DNA from: JACVRW01 sp963746825
GTDB lineage: Bacteria > Actinomycetota > Thermoleophilia > Solirubrobacterales > Thermoleophilaceae
DNA length: 64,000 nt
Assembly: GCA_963746825.1 (NCBI GenBank)
Contig: CAVVCU010000005.1
Location: 124,001 to 188,000, forward strand
Reading direction: 5' to 3'
Below are positions 33,932 to 42,218 of the stretch, in pieces. Position numbers and translations under genes: made by a program. Position 1 is the stretch's first letter, and each line of letters begins with the position of its first letter. The notes under the pieces are model-generated. The model searched no databases. It was not told the origin of the DNA and saw nothing but the letters and a program-made list of their open reading frames with translations.

Positions 33932-34303
33932 GTGGACATAGAGCTCAGGGTTACGCCCGACAGGTACCTGCCCCACCGCTACGCGGGCGCGTCGGGCGAT
34001 TTCAACCCGATCCACATCGATCCCCAGTTCGCCCAGGAGGTGGGTCTCCCGTCCAACATCCTCCACGGCCTCTACTCGATGGCCCAGGTGGCGCGGGCCT
34101 GCACGAGTGCCGCGGGCGGCGACCCGCGCACGCTGCGCCGCCTCTCCGTCCAGTTCCGCGGCATGGGCTTCCCCGAGCAAGAGATGACCATCACTGGCTC
34201 CGAGCGCGAGGGCGGCGACGGGCCAACGGTGGTCGACGTGATCGCCGAGCAGGGCGGCAACCAGATCATCCGCAACGCCGAAGCCGAGCTCGACGCTCCG
34301 TAG
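33932..34303 (+). CDS. MaoC-like dehydratase, catalytic subunit type (HadB-like)
   Basis: A 123-residue hotdog protein with the hydratase 2 motif YAGASGDFNPIHIDPQFA, which contains the catalytic Asp and His. HGLYSMAQVARACTSA is the central helix. With the upstream HadA-like subunit it should form a (3R)-hydroxyacyl-ACP dehydratase or (R)-enoyl-CoA hydratase heterodimer. GTG 33932 immediately follows the upstream stop, so the subunits are translated together. A hairpin follows at 34326-34345. Confidence 0.88.
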   Translation: MDIELRVTPDRYLPHRYAGASGDFNPIHIDPQFAQEVGLPSNILHGLYSMAQVARACTSAAGGDPRTLRRLSVQFRGMGFPEQEMTITGSEREGGDGPTVVDVIAEQGGNQIIRNAEAELDAP

Positions 34304-34325
34304 CCTCGATTTTCGCTCGCCAGAA

Positions 34326-34345
34326 GCCCGGCGACGCTGCCGGGC
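34326..34345 (+). terminator. hairpin between hadB-like and hrcA
   Basis: GCCCGGC, a six-base loop and GCCGGGC form a perfect 7-bp stem 23 bases after the dehydratase stop. No T-tract follows; it may be a factor-dependent terminator. Confidence 0.45.
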
Positions 34346-34352
34346 GCACCTC

Positions 34353-34358
34353 TAGATT
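34353..34358 (+). promoter_or_regulatory. -10 element before hrcA
   Basis: TAGATT is 7 bases before GTG 34366. No CIRCE operator (TTAGCACTC inverted repeat) is present nearby, so autoregulation by HrcA is not supported here. Confidence 0.6.
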
Positions 34359-34365
34359 TAACGCC

Positions 34366-35391
34366 GTGGACGTCTCCCCACGGCAAATCTTCATCCTGCG
34401 CAAGCTCGTCGAAGCCCACGTGGCCCTCGACCAGCCCGTGGCCTCCAAGTGGCTGGCCGAGCAGGACGACGTGCCGTGGGGCCCCTCGACCGTGCGGGCC
34501 GAGCTCGCTCGTCTCGAGGAGCTTGGTCTGCTCGAGCACCCTCACACCTCGGCGGGGCGCGTGCCCACGGACACCGGCTACCGGCTCTTCGTCGACGAGC
34601 TGCTCAGCCAGGGCCGCTCGCTCGTGCCGCGCAAGCCCTTCGAGCTGACCGTGATGCGCCGCCAGGTCGACGACGCCATGCGGGCCACGACCGAGCAGCT
34701 CTCTCAGGTGACCAACCTCCTCGCTCTGGTCACCGCCCCGCCTATCGAGACCGCCACCATCCATCGCATCGAGGTGCTGCTCCTGCAGCCCCAGGTGGCC
34801 ATGGTGGTGGTGATCACCTCCACCGGCGGCGTCTCCAAGCGCGTGATCTCCTACGACGAGCCCGTGGACGCCGGCCTGGTGGCCTGGGCCGCCAGCTATC
34901 TCAACGAGGCCCTGGGCGGCATGGAGGTGGGTTCGCGGATGATCCTCTCCAAGTTGACAGCGCCGGAGCTGGGGCTGCGCGAGAACGACTTCCTCGCCAC
35001 GCTCGCCTCGGCGTTCACCGAGCTCGAGCAGGCCGCCGAGGCCAACCTGTTCATGGAAGGCGCCGGGCGCCTGCTCTCCGAGCACCGCTTCCAGGAGCTC
35101 TCGCAGATCGCCGGGCTGATGGAGGCGCTCGAGCACCGGCGGGCGCTACTCGGGGTGCTGCGGGCGTCGCTCACGGAGCCGAGCGTCTACCTGCGGATCG
35201 GCCAGGAGAACCCCACCCCCGAGCTGCAGACGGTGTCGATCGTCGCGGCCAACTACGGCCTGGCGCGCCGCAACCTCGGCGCCGTGTCGGTGATCGGGCC
35301 GGTGCGCATGGACTATCCCCGCGCGATCGGCGCGGTGCGCGACGCGGCGCGTGAGCTCTCCCGCTTCGTGGCCGAGGTCTACGACGAATGA
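34366..35391 (+). CDS. hrcA: heat-inducible transcriptional repressor HrcA
   Basis: A 341-residue repressor of heat-shock genes that binds the CIRCE operator and depends on GroEL for activity. It has an N-terminal winged helix (SPRQIFILRKLVEAHVALDQ then SSTVRAELARLEELGLLEH-like segment with TSAGRVPTDTGYRLFVDEL), a GAF-like core and the C-terminal VSIVAANYGLARRNLGAVSV and GPVRMDYPRAIGAVR. GTG 34366 is chosen from the promoter spacing and from homology. It overlaps dnaJ by four bases (ATGA). Confidence 0.95.
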   Translation: MDVSPRQIFILRKLVEAHVALDQPVASKWLAEQDDVPWGPSTVRAELARLEELGLLEHPHTSAGRVPTDTGYRLFVDELLSQGRSLVPRKPFELTVMRRQVDDAMRATTEQLSQVTNLLALVTAPPIETATIHRIEVLLLQPQVAMVVVITSTGGVSKRVISYDEPVDAGLVAWAASYLNEALGGMEVGSRMILSKLTAPELGLRENDFLATLASAFTELEQAAEANLFMEGAGRLLSEHRFQELSQIAGLMEALEHRRALLGVLRASLTEPSVYLRIGQENPTPELQTVSIVAANYGLARRNLGAVSVIGPVRMDYPRAIGAVRDAARELSRFVAEVYDE

Positions 35392-36515
35392 GGCGCGACC
35401 CCTACGAGGTGATCGGCGTCGCCCGCGGGGCGGACGACCGGGAGATCAAGAAAGCCTTCCGTGGGCTCGCCCGCGAGCTTCACCCCGACGTCAACCGCCA
35501 CGACCCCGAGGCGGAGGAGAAGTTCAAGGAGGCGGCCGAGGCCTACGAGATCCTCTCCGATCCCGACCGTCGCGCCGTCTACGACCGATACGGCTTCGAG
35601 GGCCTCGACTCGCGCGGGTTCTCGTCGGCCAGCCACGGTTTCGGGTCCTTCTCGGACATCTTCGACGCCTTCTTCGGAGGCGATCCCTTCGGCGCCTTCG
35701 GAGGCCGCGGCGGCTCCGGGCGCGTTCAGGGCGGCGACGTGGCCGTGGAGGTCGAGATCACGCTCGACCAGGCGGCGTCGGGCACCTCGGCCGAGGTGGC
35801 CTACGACCTGGTCGACGCCTGCGAGCGCTGCCACGGCAGCCGCGCCGAGCCGGGCTCTGAGGTGCGCACCTGCAGCACCTGCCAGGGCGCGGGCCGCGTG
35901 CGCGCCGTCAGCCGGACGGCCTTCGGCCAGCTCGTGCGCGAGCAGGTGTGCAGCACCTGCGAGGGCCAGGGGAGCATCGCCTCCGAGGCGTGCAGCGCGT
36001 GTGACGGCCGCGGGCGCCGCGCCACGCGCAAGACGCTCGACGTCGACATACCGGCGGGCATCGCCAACGACCAGCGCATCCGCCTTTCCGGGCGCGGGCA
36101 CAGCGGCGACCACGGCGGCCCGGCCGGCGATCTCTACGTGCTCGTGCGGGTGGCCGAGGACGAGCGCTTCCTGCGCGACGGCAGCGACCTCGTGAGCGTG
36201 GTCGACGTGCCCGCTCCGGCGGCGGCGCTCGGCACCAAGGTCAGCGTGCCCACCCTGAACGGCGACGAGAAGATCGACGTGCCGGCCGGCACCCAGCCCG
36301 GCACGGTTGTGACGCTGCGCGGCCGCGGGATGCCGACCATCGGCCGCCGGGGGCGGGGCGACCAGCAGGTCGTCCTCAACGTCGCCGTGCCGCGCAACCT
36401 GACACCTCGCCAGCGCGAGCTGCTGTCCGAGCTGAGCGACTCGCTCACCGACGCCAACCTGCGCGAGGTCGCCGACGAGTCGATCCTGGCCAAGGTCAGG
36501 CGGGCGTTGCGCTGA
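35388..36515 (+). CDS. dnaJ: molecular chaperone DnaJ
   Basis: A 375-residue type I Hsp40. The J domain has HPD at residues 32-34. A Gly/Phe-rich linker (GFGSFSDIFDAFFGGDPFGA) follows, then the zinc domain with four repeats CERCHGS, CSTCQGAG, CSTCEGQG and CSACDGRG, and the C-terminal substrate-binding domains. It stimulates the ATPase of DnaK and delivers clients. dnaK and grpE are not in this window, so this is the hrcA-dnaJ-prmA arrangement rather than the dnaK operon copy. Confidence 0.97.
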   Translation: MRRDPYEVIGVARGADDREIKKAFRGLARELHPDVNRHDPEAEEKFKEAAEAYEILSDPDRRAVYDRYGFEGLDSRGFSSASHGFGSFSDIFDAFFGGDPFGAFGGRGGSGRVQGGDVAVEVEITLDQAASGTSAEVAYDLVDACERCHGSRAEPGSEVRTCSTCQGAGRVRAVSRTAFGQLVREQVCSTCEGQGSIASEACSACDGRGRRATRKTLDVDIPAGIANDQRIRLSGRGHSGDHGGPAGDLYVLVRVAEDERFLRDGSDLVSVVDVPAPAAALGTKVSVPTLNGDEKIDVPAGTQPGTVVTLRGRGMPTIGRRGRGDQQVVLNVAVPRNLTPRQRELLSELSDSLTDANLREVADESILAKVRRALR

Positions 36516-37306
36516 TCAGGCTCGCCTTTCGGGCGCCCGCCGAGGCGGCCGAGGCCGTGCTGGCCGATTTGCTCGAGCTCGCCCCCGCGGGCGTAGAGCA
36601 GGTGGATGGCGAGGGCTGGGTGGAGTACGCGATCTACGGCGCCCCCGGTGAGCTGCCCGCGTTCCCCGACGGGGAGGCTGACGTGGCCGGCACGCTGGTA
36701 ACCGTGCGGGGCGAGGAGGTGGCCGGCGACTGGGCGGAGCGCTGGCGGGATTTCCACGAGCCCGTCCTGGTCGGCGGCCGCGTGTGGGTGCGCCCGCCGT
36801 GGTCGGAGCCGCATCCCGACGCGCTCGACCTGGTGATCGATCCCGGCCAGGCCTTCGGCACGGGCTCGCACCCGACCACGCGGATGTGCCTCGAGCTGAT
36901 GCTCGAACTCGACCCCTCGGGCTCGTTCGCCGATCTCGGCTGCGGCTCGGGAGTGCTGGCCATCGCCGCCGCCAAGCTCGGCTTCGACCCGGTGGTGGCC
37001 ACAGACAACGAGCTCGCCGCGCTGGAGGCCACCCGCGAGAACGCCGTTGCCAACGGGGTTGCGCTGAGCTCGGTAGAGCGCCACAACCTGCGCGAGGGGC
37101 CGGCGCCCACCGCCCACACGGTCGCGGCCAACCTCATGCGCCCGCTGCTTCTGCGGGTGGCCAAGCTGATGGAGGAGCCGCCGCGGACACTGATCCTCTC
37201 CGGCCTGCTGGACGAGGAGGCCGGCGAGGTGGCGGCGGCGTTCGCCCCGCTGCGCGAGCGCGAGCGGCGGTCCTCGCAAGGCTGGAGCGCGGTGCTGCTG
37301 AGCTGA
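36512..37306 (+). CDS. prmA: ribosomal protein L11 methyltransferase, apparent CTG start
   Basis: A 264-residue SAM-dependent enzyme that trimethylates ribosomal protein L11. The C-terminal catalytic half has DPGQAFGTGSHPTTRMCLEL (the PrmA signature), FADLGCGSGVLAIAAAKLGF (SAM motif I) and HTVAANLMRPLLLRVA. The N-terminal domain starts IRLAFRAPAEAAEAVLADLL in homologues right after Met. Here that Met codon position is CTG 36512, overlapping the dnaJ stop as CTGA. The first canonical start, GTG 36557, would delete the first strand. Confidence 0.88.
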   Translation: MIRLAFRAPAEAAEAVLADLLELAPAGVEQVDGEGWVEYAIYGAPGELPAFPDGEADVAGTLVTVRGEEVAGDWAERWRDFHEPVLVGGRVWVRPPWSEPHPDALDLVIDPGQAFGTGSHPTTRMCLELMLELDPSGSFADLGCGSGVLAIAAAKLGFDPVVATDNELAALEATRENAVANGVALSSVERHNLREGPAPTAHTVAANLMRPLLLRVAKLMEEPPRTLILSGLLDEEAGEVAAAFAPLRERERRSSQGWSAVLLS

Positions 37307-37311
37307 GCGGT

Positions 37312-37317
37312 TAGGCT
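37312..37317 (+). promoter_or_regulatory. -10 element before the cyclase gene
   Basis: TAGGCT lies 7 bases before ATG 37325, just after the prmA stop. Confidence 0.55.
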
Positions 37318-37324
37318 CGCCGGC

Positions 37325-38083
37325 ATGCCGATCGTCGATCTCTCGGCACCCATCGAGCCGAGCCCGCCCGAGACCCCGGAGCCGCTGCGAACCGACATCG
37401 AGTTCGCCGATCACGCTGCGGGAGCGGCGCAGATCGAGACGCTGCTGGGGGTGCCGAAGCGCCTGCTGCGCGACGGCGAGGGCTGGGCCACCGAGACGTT
37501 CACGCGCTTCGGCACCCACAACTCCACCCACGTGGACGCCCCGTGGCACTACAACTCCACGATCGCCGGCGAGCGCGCGCAGGCCATCGACGAGCTGCCG
37601 CTCGAGTGGTTCTTTGGCCCCGGCGTGGTGCTCGACATGACCGCCAAGGCCGACGGCGAGGCGGTCGACGTGGCCGACGTCGAGGAGGAGCTGGAGCGCA
37701 TCGGGCATCAGCTGCAGGAGGGCGACATCGTGCTGGTGCGCACCGGCCGTGACGCCCACATACGCGACCTCGGCTACATGGCGCTCGGCCCCGGTGTGAC
37801 CGCGGCGGCCACGCGCTGGCTGTGGGAGCGTGGGGTGCGCGTGATGGGCATCGACGCCTGGGGCTGGGACGCCCCGCTGCACATGCAGGCCCAGGATGCG
37901 CTCGAGCGCGACGAGCCCGGGATCTTCTGGGCCGCCCATCAGGCCGACCTGCCTTACGCGCAGATCGAGCGCCTGGTCAACCTGGGCGAGCTGCCACCCA
38001 CCGGCTTCACCGTGGCCTGCTTTCCGCTGCGGATCGCGGGCGCGAGCGCCGCGCCGGCGCGCGTGGTGGCGATTCTCGACTAG
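37325..38083 (+). CDS. cyclase family protein (kynurenine formamidase-like)
   Basis: A 252-residue metal-dependent hydrolase of the cyclase family. The metal site is recognised in GTHNSTHVDAPWH at residues 63-75, matching the HxGTHxDxPxH motif, and the C-terminal CFPLRIAGASAAPARVVAIL is conserved. Members include kynurenine formamidase and isatin hydrolase; which reaction applies here is not clear. The gene has its own leaderless-type promoter and converges on the HAD gene with a four-base overlap. Confidence 0.87.
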   Translation: MPIVDLSAPIEPSPPETPEPLRTDIEFADHAAGAAQIETLLGVPKRLLRDGEGWATETFTRFGTHNSTHVDAPWHYNSTIAGERAQAIDELPLEWFFGPGVVLDMTAKADGEAVDVADVEEELERIGHQLQEGDIVLVRTGRDAHIRDLGYMALGPGVTAAATRWLWERGVRVMGIDAWGWDAPLHMQAQDALERDEPGIFWAAHQADLPYAQIERLVNLGELPPTGFTVACFPLRIAGASAAPARVVAILD

Positions 38084-38760
38084 CTAAGGCCGGCTAAGGG
38101 CCACAGGTCCGTCCACTCGTGATCAGGGCGCGCGCCGCCGGGCGCCGGCTCCCGATGGCGGTTCACCCAGCACGTACGCATCCCCATCTGCTGGGCGGGC
38201 GTGATGTCGTACTTGAAGCCGAAGGCCACGTGCAGGATTTGCTCGGGCGGCGCGTCGATCTCGTGCAGCGCACGTTCGAAGGGGGCGGTGGATGGCTTGT
38301 AGGCGCGGCAATCCGAGGCCACCGTCACGCCGTCGAACTCGACGTCCATGTGCCGGAGGCTGTGGTCCATGATCGCCCGGTCGCAATTGGAGATGATCCA
38401 GAGGCCGATCCCCGCCTCGCGTGCGGCGCGAAGGGCGGGCACGGTGTCGGGAAAGGGCTGCCAGCTCTCCATCGACCGGGCCAGGGCCTCGCCGTCGCGG
38501 GCGTTCCAGCGCCAGCCGCATTCGCCCGCCAGCTCGGACAGGCTGTCGGCCAGAACGTCGCGGTAGCTGCGCCACGGGCCGCTCAGACGCTCGAACTGGA
38601 GCTCCTCCCAGCGGTTGCGGAGCTCCAGGGCGGGCGGTGGCTCGGCCTCGTGCCGGCGTGCCAGCTCGTAGAGGAACGAGGCCGCACCGCCCTCCCAGTC
38701 GATCAGCGTGCCGTAACAGTCGAACGTCGCGAAGCGGATCTTCTCCTCGGGCGGGCCCAT
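38080..38760 (-). CDS. HAD-superfamily hydrolase, haloacid dehalogenase type II-like
   Basis: A 226-residue HAD protein. Motif I is ATFDCYGTLIDWE with the nucleophile D14; motif II is ISNCDRAIMD and motif III includes RAYKPSTAPFERAL with the Lys. The cap and the LWIISNCD region look like 2-haloacid dehalogenases, but substrate specificity cannot be told. ATG at 38760 is divergent from the yqeY gene, with the plus-strand promoter TAGAAT right beside it. Confidence 0.87.
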   Translation of the reverse strand: MGPPEEKIRFATFDCYGTLIDWEGGAASFLYELARRHEAEPPPALELRNRWEELQFERLSGPWRSYRDVLADSLSELAGECGWRWNARDGEALARSMESWQPFPDTVPALRAAREAGIGLWIISNCDRAIMDHSLRHMDVEFDGVTVASDCRAYKPSTAPFERALHEIDAPPEQILHVAFGFKYDITPAQQMGMRTCWVNRHREPAPGGARPDHEWTDLWPLAGLS

Positions 38761-38761
38761 C

Positions 38762-38767
38762 TAGAAT
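38762..38767 (+). promoter_or_regulatory. -10 element before yqeY
   Basis: TAGAAT starts two bases after the divergent HAD start codon and is exactly 7 bases before GTG 38775. Confidence 0.6.
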
Positions 38768-38774
38768 CCTTGTC

Positions 38775-39206
38775 GTGTCGGTACTGGAACGGGTTCAGCA
38801 TGACGTCAAGGACGCGATGAGGGCGCGCGAGAAGGATCGCGTCCACGCGCTGCGCCTGATCGTGTCCGAGCTCCAGAAGGCCGAGAAGGAGCAGGGCGCC
38901 GACGAGGTCCAGGTACTGCAGCGCGAGCGCAAGCGCCGCCTCGAGGCCGCGGAGGCCTACCGCGACGGCGGGCGCGGCGACCGCGCCGAGGCCGAGGAGC
39001 GCGAGGCCGAGATCATCGCCTCCTACATGCCCGAGCAGCTCTCCGACGACGACCTCGAGGCCCTGGTGGGCGACGCCGTGGCGCAGTCCGGCGCGAGCTC
39101 GCCCCAGGAGATGGGCAAGGTGATGGCCCTCGTGATGCCCCAGGTCAAGGGGCGAGCCGACGGCAAGCGTGTGAGCGCGGTGGTCAAGGAGAAGCTCACT
39201 CCCTAG
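38775..39206 (+). CDS. GatB/YqeY domain protein
   Basis: A 143-residue protein consisting of the YqeY/Yqey-like helical domain that is also found at the C-terminus of GatB. Landmarks are VQHDVKDAMRAREKDRVHAL, ASYMPEQLSDDDLEALV and the C-terminal GKVMALVMPQVKGRADGKRV. A tRNA- or aminoacyl-tRNA-related role is suspected for the family but not shown. GTG 38775 is fixed by the promoter. The neighbours phoH-ybeY-era are often next to yqeY in bacteria. Confidence 0.93.
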   Translation: MSVLERVQHDVKDAMRAREKDRVHALRLIVSELQKAEKEQGADEVQVLQRERKRRLEAAEAYRDGGRGDRAEAEEREAEIIASYMPEQLSDDDLEALVGDAVAQSGASSPQEMGKVMALVMPQVKGRADGKRVSAVVKEKLTP

Positions 39207-39222
39207 TGCTGGTCACCGCCTG

Positions 39223-40200
39223 ATGCGCACGCAGCTGGAGCTCCCCAACGACGTCGCCGCCGAGCTGGCCGGCCCCGGCGACGTGGTGATGAAGACGCTC
39301 GAGGACCACCTCGAATGCGAGGTCTACCTGCGCGGCAACGTGCTCACCCTCGACGGCCCCGAGGAGGCGGTGACCATGGGCCGCACGGTGGTGCGCGAGC
39401 TCTCGGACCTGGTCCGCCAAGGGCACGAGATCGCGCCCGGCACGATCGAGGCGATCGCCGGGGCCCTCGACAGCCACGAGAGCCCCGCCCGCATCCTGGA
39501 GGACGTCGTCTGGCGCCACCGCGGCCTCAAGGTCGCGCCCAAGACCGTCAACCAGAAGCGCTACGTCGACGCCATCCGCGAGCACACGGTCACCGTCGGC
39601 ATCGGCCCCGCCGGCACGGGCAAGTCCTTCCTCGCGGTGGCGATGGCGGTGGCGGCGCTCTCGCGGCGCGAGGTCAATCGCATCGTGCTCACCCGCCCCG
39701 CGGTGGAGGCCGGCGAGCGCCTCGGCTTCCTGCCCGGCGACCTCCAGGCCAAGGTCGATCCCTATCTGCGGCCGCTCTTCGACGCCCTGTACGACATGCT
39801 CGAGCCCGACCGGGTCAACCAGTACCTCGAGCGGGGCGTGATCGAGGTGGCCCCGCTGGCCTTCATGCGCGGCCGCAGCCTGAACGACAGCTTCATCATC
39901 CTCGACGAGGCGCAGAACACGAGCCCCGAGCAGATCAAGATGTTCCTGACCCGGCTGGGATTCGGCTCCAAGATGGTCGTGACCGGGGACATCACGCAGA
40001 TCGACCTGCCCCGCGAGCAGGCCTCGGGCCTCGTGCTGATCGGCGACATCCTCAGTGAGGTGGAGGGCATCGAGTTCGTGCGCTTCGGGGGCGAGGACGT
40101 GGTTCGCCACAAGCTCGTGCAGCGCATCGTGGCCGCCTACAACGAATACGCCGAGCAGCAGGCGCCGGCGCTGCGGCCGCCCAAGCGTCAGCAGGTCTGA
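39223..40200 (+). CDS. phoH: PhoH-like ATPase
   Basis: A 325-residue PhoH-family P-loop ATPase. An N-terminal KH-like region (residues 1-100) comes before the Walker A GIGPAGTGKS at 126-135 and Walker B SFIILDEAQN. It also keeps SLNDSFIILDEAQNTSPEQI-type and MVVTGDITQIDLPR segments. The protein probably acts on RNA with YbeY, whose gene follows with an overlap of one base. The order phoH-ybeY-era is conserved and points to rRNA maturation. Confidence 0.95.
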   Translation: MRTQLELPNDVAAELAGPGDVVMKTLEDHLECEVYLRGNVLTLDGPEEAVTMGRTVVRELSDLVRQGHEIAPGTIEAIAGALDSHESPARILEDVVWRHRGLKVAPKTVNQKRYVDAIREHTVTVGIGPAGTGKSFLAVAMAVAALSRREVNRIVLTRPAVEAGERLGFLPGDLQAKVDPYLRPLFDALYDMLEPDRVNQYLERGVIEVAPLAFMRGRSLNDSFIILDEAQNTSPEQIKMFLTRLGFGSKMVVTGDITQIDLPREQASGLVLIGDILSEVEGIEFVRFGGEDVVRHKLVQRIVAAYNEYAEQQAPALRPPKRQQV

Positions 40201-40565
40201 TAGTCGAGATCGAGCTCATCGACGCGCCGCCCGAGCTGCGCGCGCCCGCCCTTGCCGCGCTGGACGCCGCCGGGGTCACGGAAGGCCACCTCGCCCTGGC
40301 GCTCGTGGAGGCCGAGCGCATCCGCGAGCTGAACCGCGAGCACCGGGGACGCAACGCCGCCACGGACGTGCTCTCCTTCCCGGTCGACGAGGCCGGCCCG
40401 GCCGTGGGGCCGCGAGAGCTGGGAGACGTGGTGATCTGTCCTGAGCACACCGAGAACGTGCGCGAGGCCGTGGTTCACGGCGTGCTGCACCTGTGCGGCT
40501 ACGACCACGAGACCGACGCGGGGGAGATGCTCACATTGCAGGGCGAGGTCATGGCGGGCCTGTGA
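40200..40565 (+). CDS. ybeY: endoribonuclease YbeY, apparent ATA start
   Basis: A 121-residue zinc metalloprotein needed for 16S rRNA maturation and ribosome quality control. The zinc motif HGVLHLCGYDH uses His93, His97 and His103. The preceding RGRNAATDVLSFPVDE is also typical. Homology begins with VEIELIDAPPELR, and the codon at the Met position is ATA 40200, overlapping the phoH stop TGA by one base. The first canonical start, GTG 40305, lies 35 residues downstream and would lose essential structure. The gene ends in a GTGA overlap with era. Confidence 0.9.
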   Translation: MVEIELIDAPPELRAPALAALDAAGVTEGHLALALVEAERIRELNREHRGRNAATDVLSFPVDEAGPAVGPRELGDVVICPEHTENVREAVVHGVLHLCGYDHETDAGEMLTLQGEVMAGL

Positions 40566-41443
40566 CCAGCTCCGGCTTCGTAGCTCTTGCCGGGCGGCCG
40601 AACGCCGGCAAGTCGACGCTCGTGAACCGCATCGTGGGCGGCAAGGTGGCGATCGTCTCCGACAAGCCTCAGACCACGCGCCGGGAGATCCGCGGCATCG
40701 CCACGGCCGAGGACTGGCAGCTCGTGCTCGTCGACCTACCCGGGGTCCAGCGCCCCCGAGATCCGCTCACCGAGCGCATGCAGCGCAGCGTCGAGCGCTC
40801 GCTGGCCGACTCCGACGCCGTGCTCTTCGTGCTCAACGGCGAGCAGCAGATCGGCGCCGGCGACCGCTTCATCGCCAACGCGATCGTCCAGGCGGGCACC
40901 CCGGCCGTGACCGCGCTCAACAAGGTCGACCTGCTCGACCGCCCGCGCACGGTGGCGGCGCTCTCGCGGGCCGCCGACCTCGGCGTGCCGGGCGAGATCT
41001 TCCCCATCAGCGCCCGCACGGGGGACGGCCTCGGGCCGCTGGTGGCGGCGCTGGTGTCGTTCCTCCCCGCGGGCGACTTCCTCTACCCGCCGCAGGACAC
41101 GAGCGACATGTCCGAGCGCGTCCGCCTGGCCGAGCTGGTGCGCGAGCAGGTGCTCCTGCGCACGCGCGAGGAGGTTCCCCACGCGGTGGAGGTCGAGGTG
41201 GACGAGATCGACGAGCGCGAGGACGGCCTGCTCATGGTGCACGCCCGCATATGGACCGAGACCGAGTCGCAGAAGGGCATCCTCGTCGGCGCCGGGGGCA
41301 AGATGGTCAAGGCGGTCGGCACGGCGGCCCGGCGGGAGATCGAGGCTGAGCTGGAGCGGCGCATCCACCTCGAGCTGCAGGTGCGGGTGCGCAAGGGCTG
41401 GCGCCGCGACGAGGCGCTGCTCGATCGCCTGGGAATTGAATGA
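40562..41443 (+). CDS. era: GTPase Era
   Basis: A 293-residue GTPase that binds 16S rRNA and takes part in 30S assembly. The G domain has GRPNAGKS at 11-18, VDLPGVQRPRDPLTERM (G3), and NKVD. The C-terminal KH domain ends with the conserved ARIWTETESQKGILVGAGGK and ERRIHLELQVRVRKGWRRDE. GTG 40562 overlaps the ybeY stop and decides the start; the earlier reading-frame extension is a shadow. Three bases before the stop the next ATG begins. Confidence 0.96.
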   Translation: MTSSGFVALAGRPNAGKSTLVNRIVGGKVAIVSDKPQTTRREIRGIATAEDWQLVLVDLPGVQRPRDPLTERMQRSVERSLADSDAVLFVLNGEQQIGAGDRFIANAIVQAGTPAVTALNKVDLLDRPRTVAALSRAADLGVPGEIFPISARTGDGLGPLVAALVSFLPAGDFLYPPQDTSDMSERVRLAELVREQVLLRTREEVPHAVEVEVDEIDEREDGLLMVHARIWTETESQKGILVGAGGKMVKAVGTAARREIEAELERRIHLELQVRVRKGWRRDEALLDRLGIE

Positions 41444-42210
41444 CCCTCCCGCGCATCCACGAATATCTCGACCGCCTCGAGGAGGCGGTCGTGGACGAGG
41501 TCCGCCCGGCGCGCCACGGCGTGGCACTGGTCACCCCGAGCCTTCCCCTGGTCTGGCAGCTCAACGCCCTGCGCGTGGAGGACCCGGCGGCGAGTCCCGC
41601 CGCGCTCGTGCAGGAGGCCGACCGCGTTCTGTCGGATCTCGGCCACCGCAAGCTCGTCGTCCATGACCCCGACGTCGGCGAGCGACTGGCCGGACCGCTC
41701 GCGGCGGCGGGGTGGAACGTGCTCCGCCTGCTTGTGATGGTGCGCGACGGCCCGCCCGAGCGCGAGATGGGAGAGGGCGAGGGCGCCGAGGTCGATCGCG
41801 AGACCGGCGCCGCCGGGCTGGCCGCCTTCCGGCGCGAGCAGCCCTTCGGTTGGCAGGCCGAGGCCGTCGACCAGCTGGCGGGGATGGACGAGCGCTTCGA
41901 CCGCGCCGCCGCGGCGCGTGACTTCGGCTCGCCGGTGCCCGATCCCGCCTGCGTATGTCGTCTCTACCGCGGCAACGGGCTCGGCCAGGTCGACGAGGTG
42001 GGCACCGTCGAATCGCGCCGCGGCCAGGGCCACGCGAGCGCCGCGGTGCTGGCCGCCGCGGACGTCGCCGCGGCGGAGGGGTGCGACCCGGTCTTTCTCC
42101 TCACCGACGCAAGCGACTGGCCTCACCGCTGGTACCGGACGCTCGGATTCAGCGAGATCGGATCGGTCTACGAGTTCCTCAAGCTGCCACTCGGAGCGGC
42201 AGGGCCATAA
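41440..42210 (+). CDS. GNAT family acetyltransferase, unknown substrate
   Basis: A 256-residue protein with a C-terminal GNAT domain: YRGNGLGQVDEVGTVESRRG is the core, with the acetyl-CoA loop ESRRGQGHASAAVLAAADVA and the last strand HRWYRTLGFSEIGSVYEFLK. The N-terminal 115 residues (HEYLDRLEEAVVDEVRP and on) show no second family that I recognise, although a second degenerate GNAT fold is possible. It follows era with a four-base ATGA overlap. Its role, perhaps acting on a ribosomal or amino acid substrate, is unknown. Confidence 0.78.
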   Translation: MTLPRIHEYLDRLEEAVVDEVRPARHGVALVTPSLPLVWQLNALRVEDPAASPAALVQEADRVLSDLGHRKLVVHDPDVGERLAGPLAAAGWNVLRLLVMVRDGPPEREMGEGEGAEVDRETGAAGLAAFRREQPFGWQAEAVDQLAGMDERFDRAAAARDFGSPVPDPACVCRLYRGNGLGQVDEVGTVESRRGQGHASAAVLAAADVAAAEGCDPVFLLTDASDWPHRWYRTLGFSEIGSVYEFLKLPLGAAGP

Positions 42211-42211
42211 T
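42206..42211 (+). promoter_or_regulatory. -10 element before hisIE (start of the his/trp unit)
   Basis: CATAAT overlaps the stop of the GNAT gene and is exactly 7 bases before GTG 42219. There is no room for a trp leader peptide or attenuator. Confidence 0.5.
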
Positions 42212-42218
42212 CGGGGGC

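Noticed and set aside
34304..34366. CIRCE operator upstream of hrcA
   Set aside because: Looked for TTAGCACTC and its inverted partner GAGTGCTAA; neither is present, only a GC hairpin and a -10 element.
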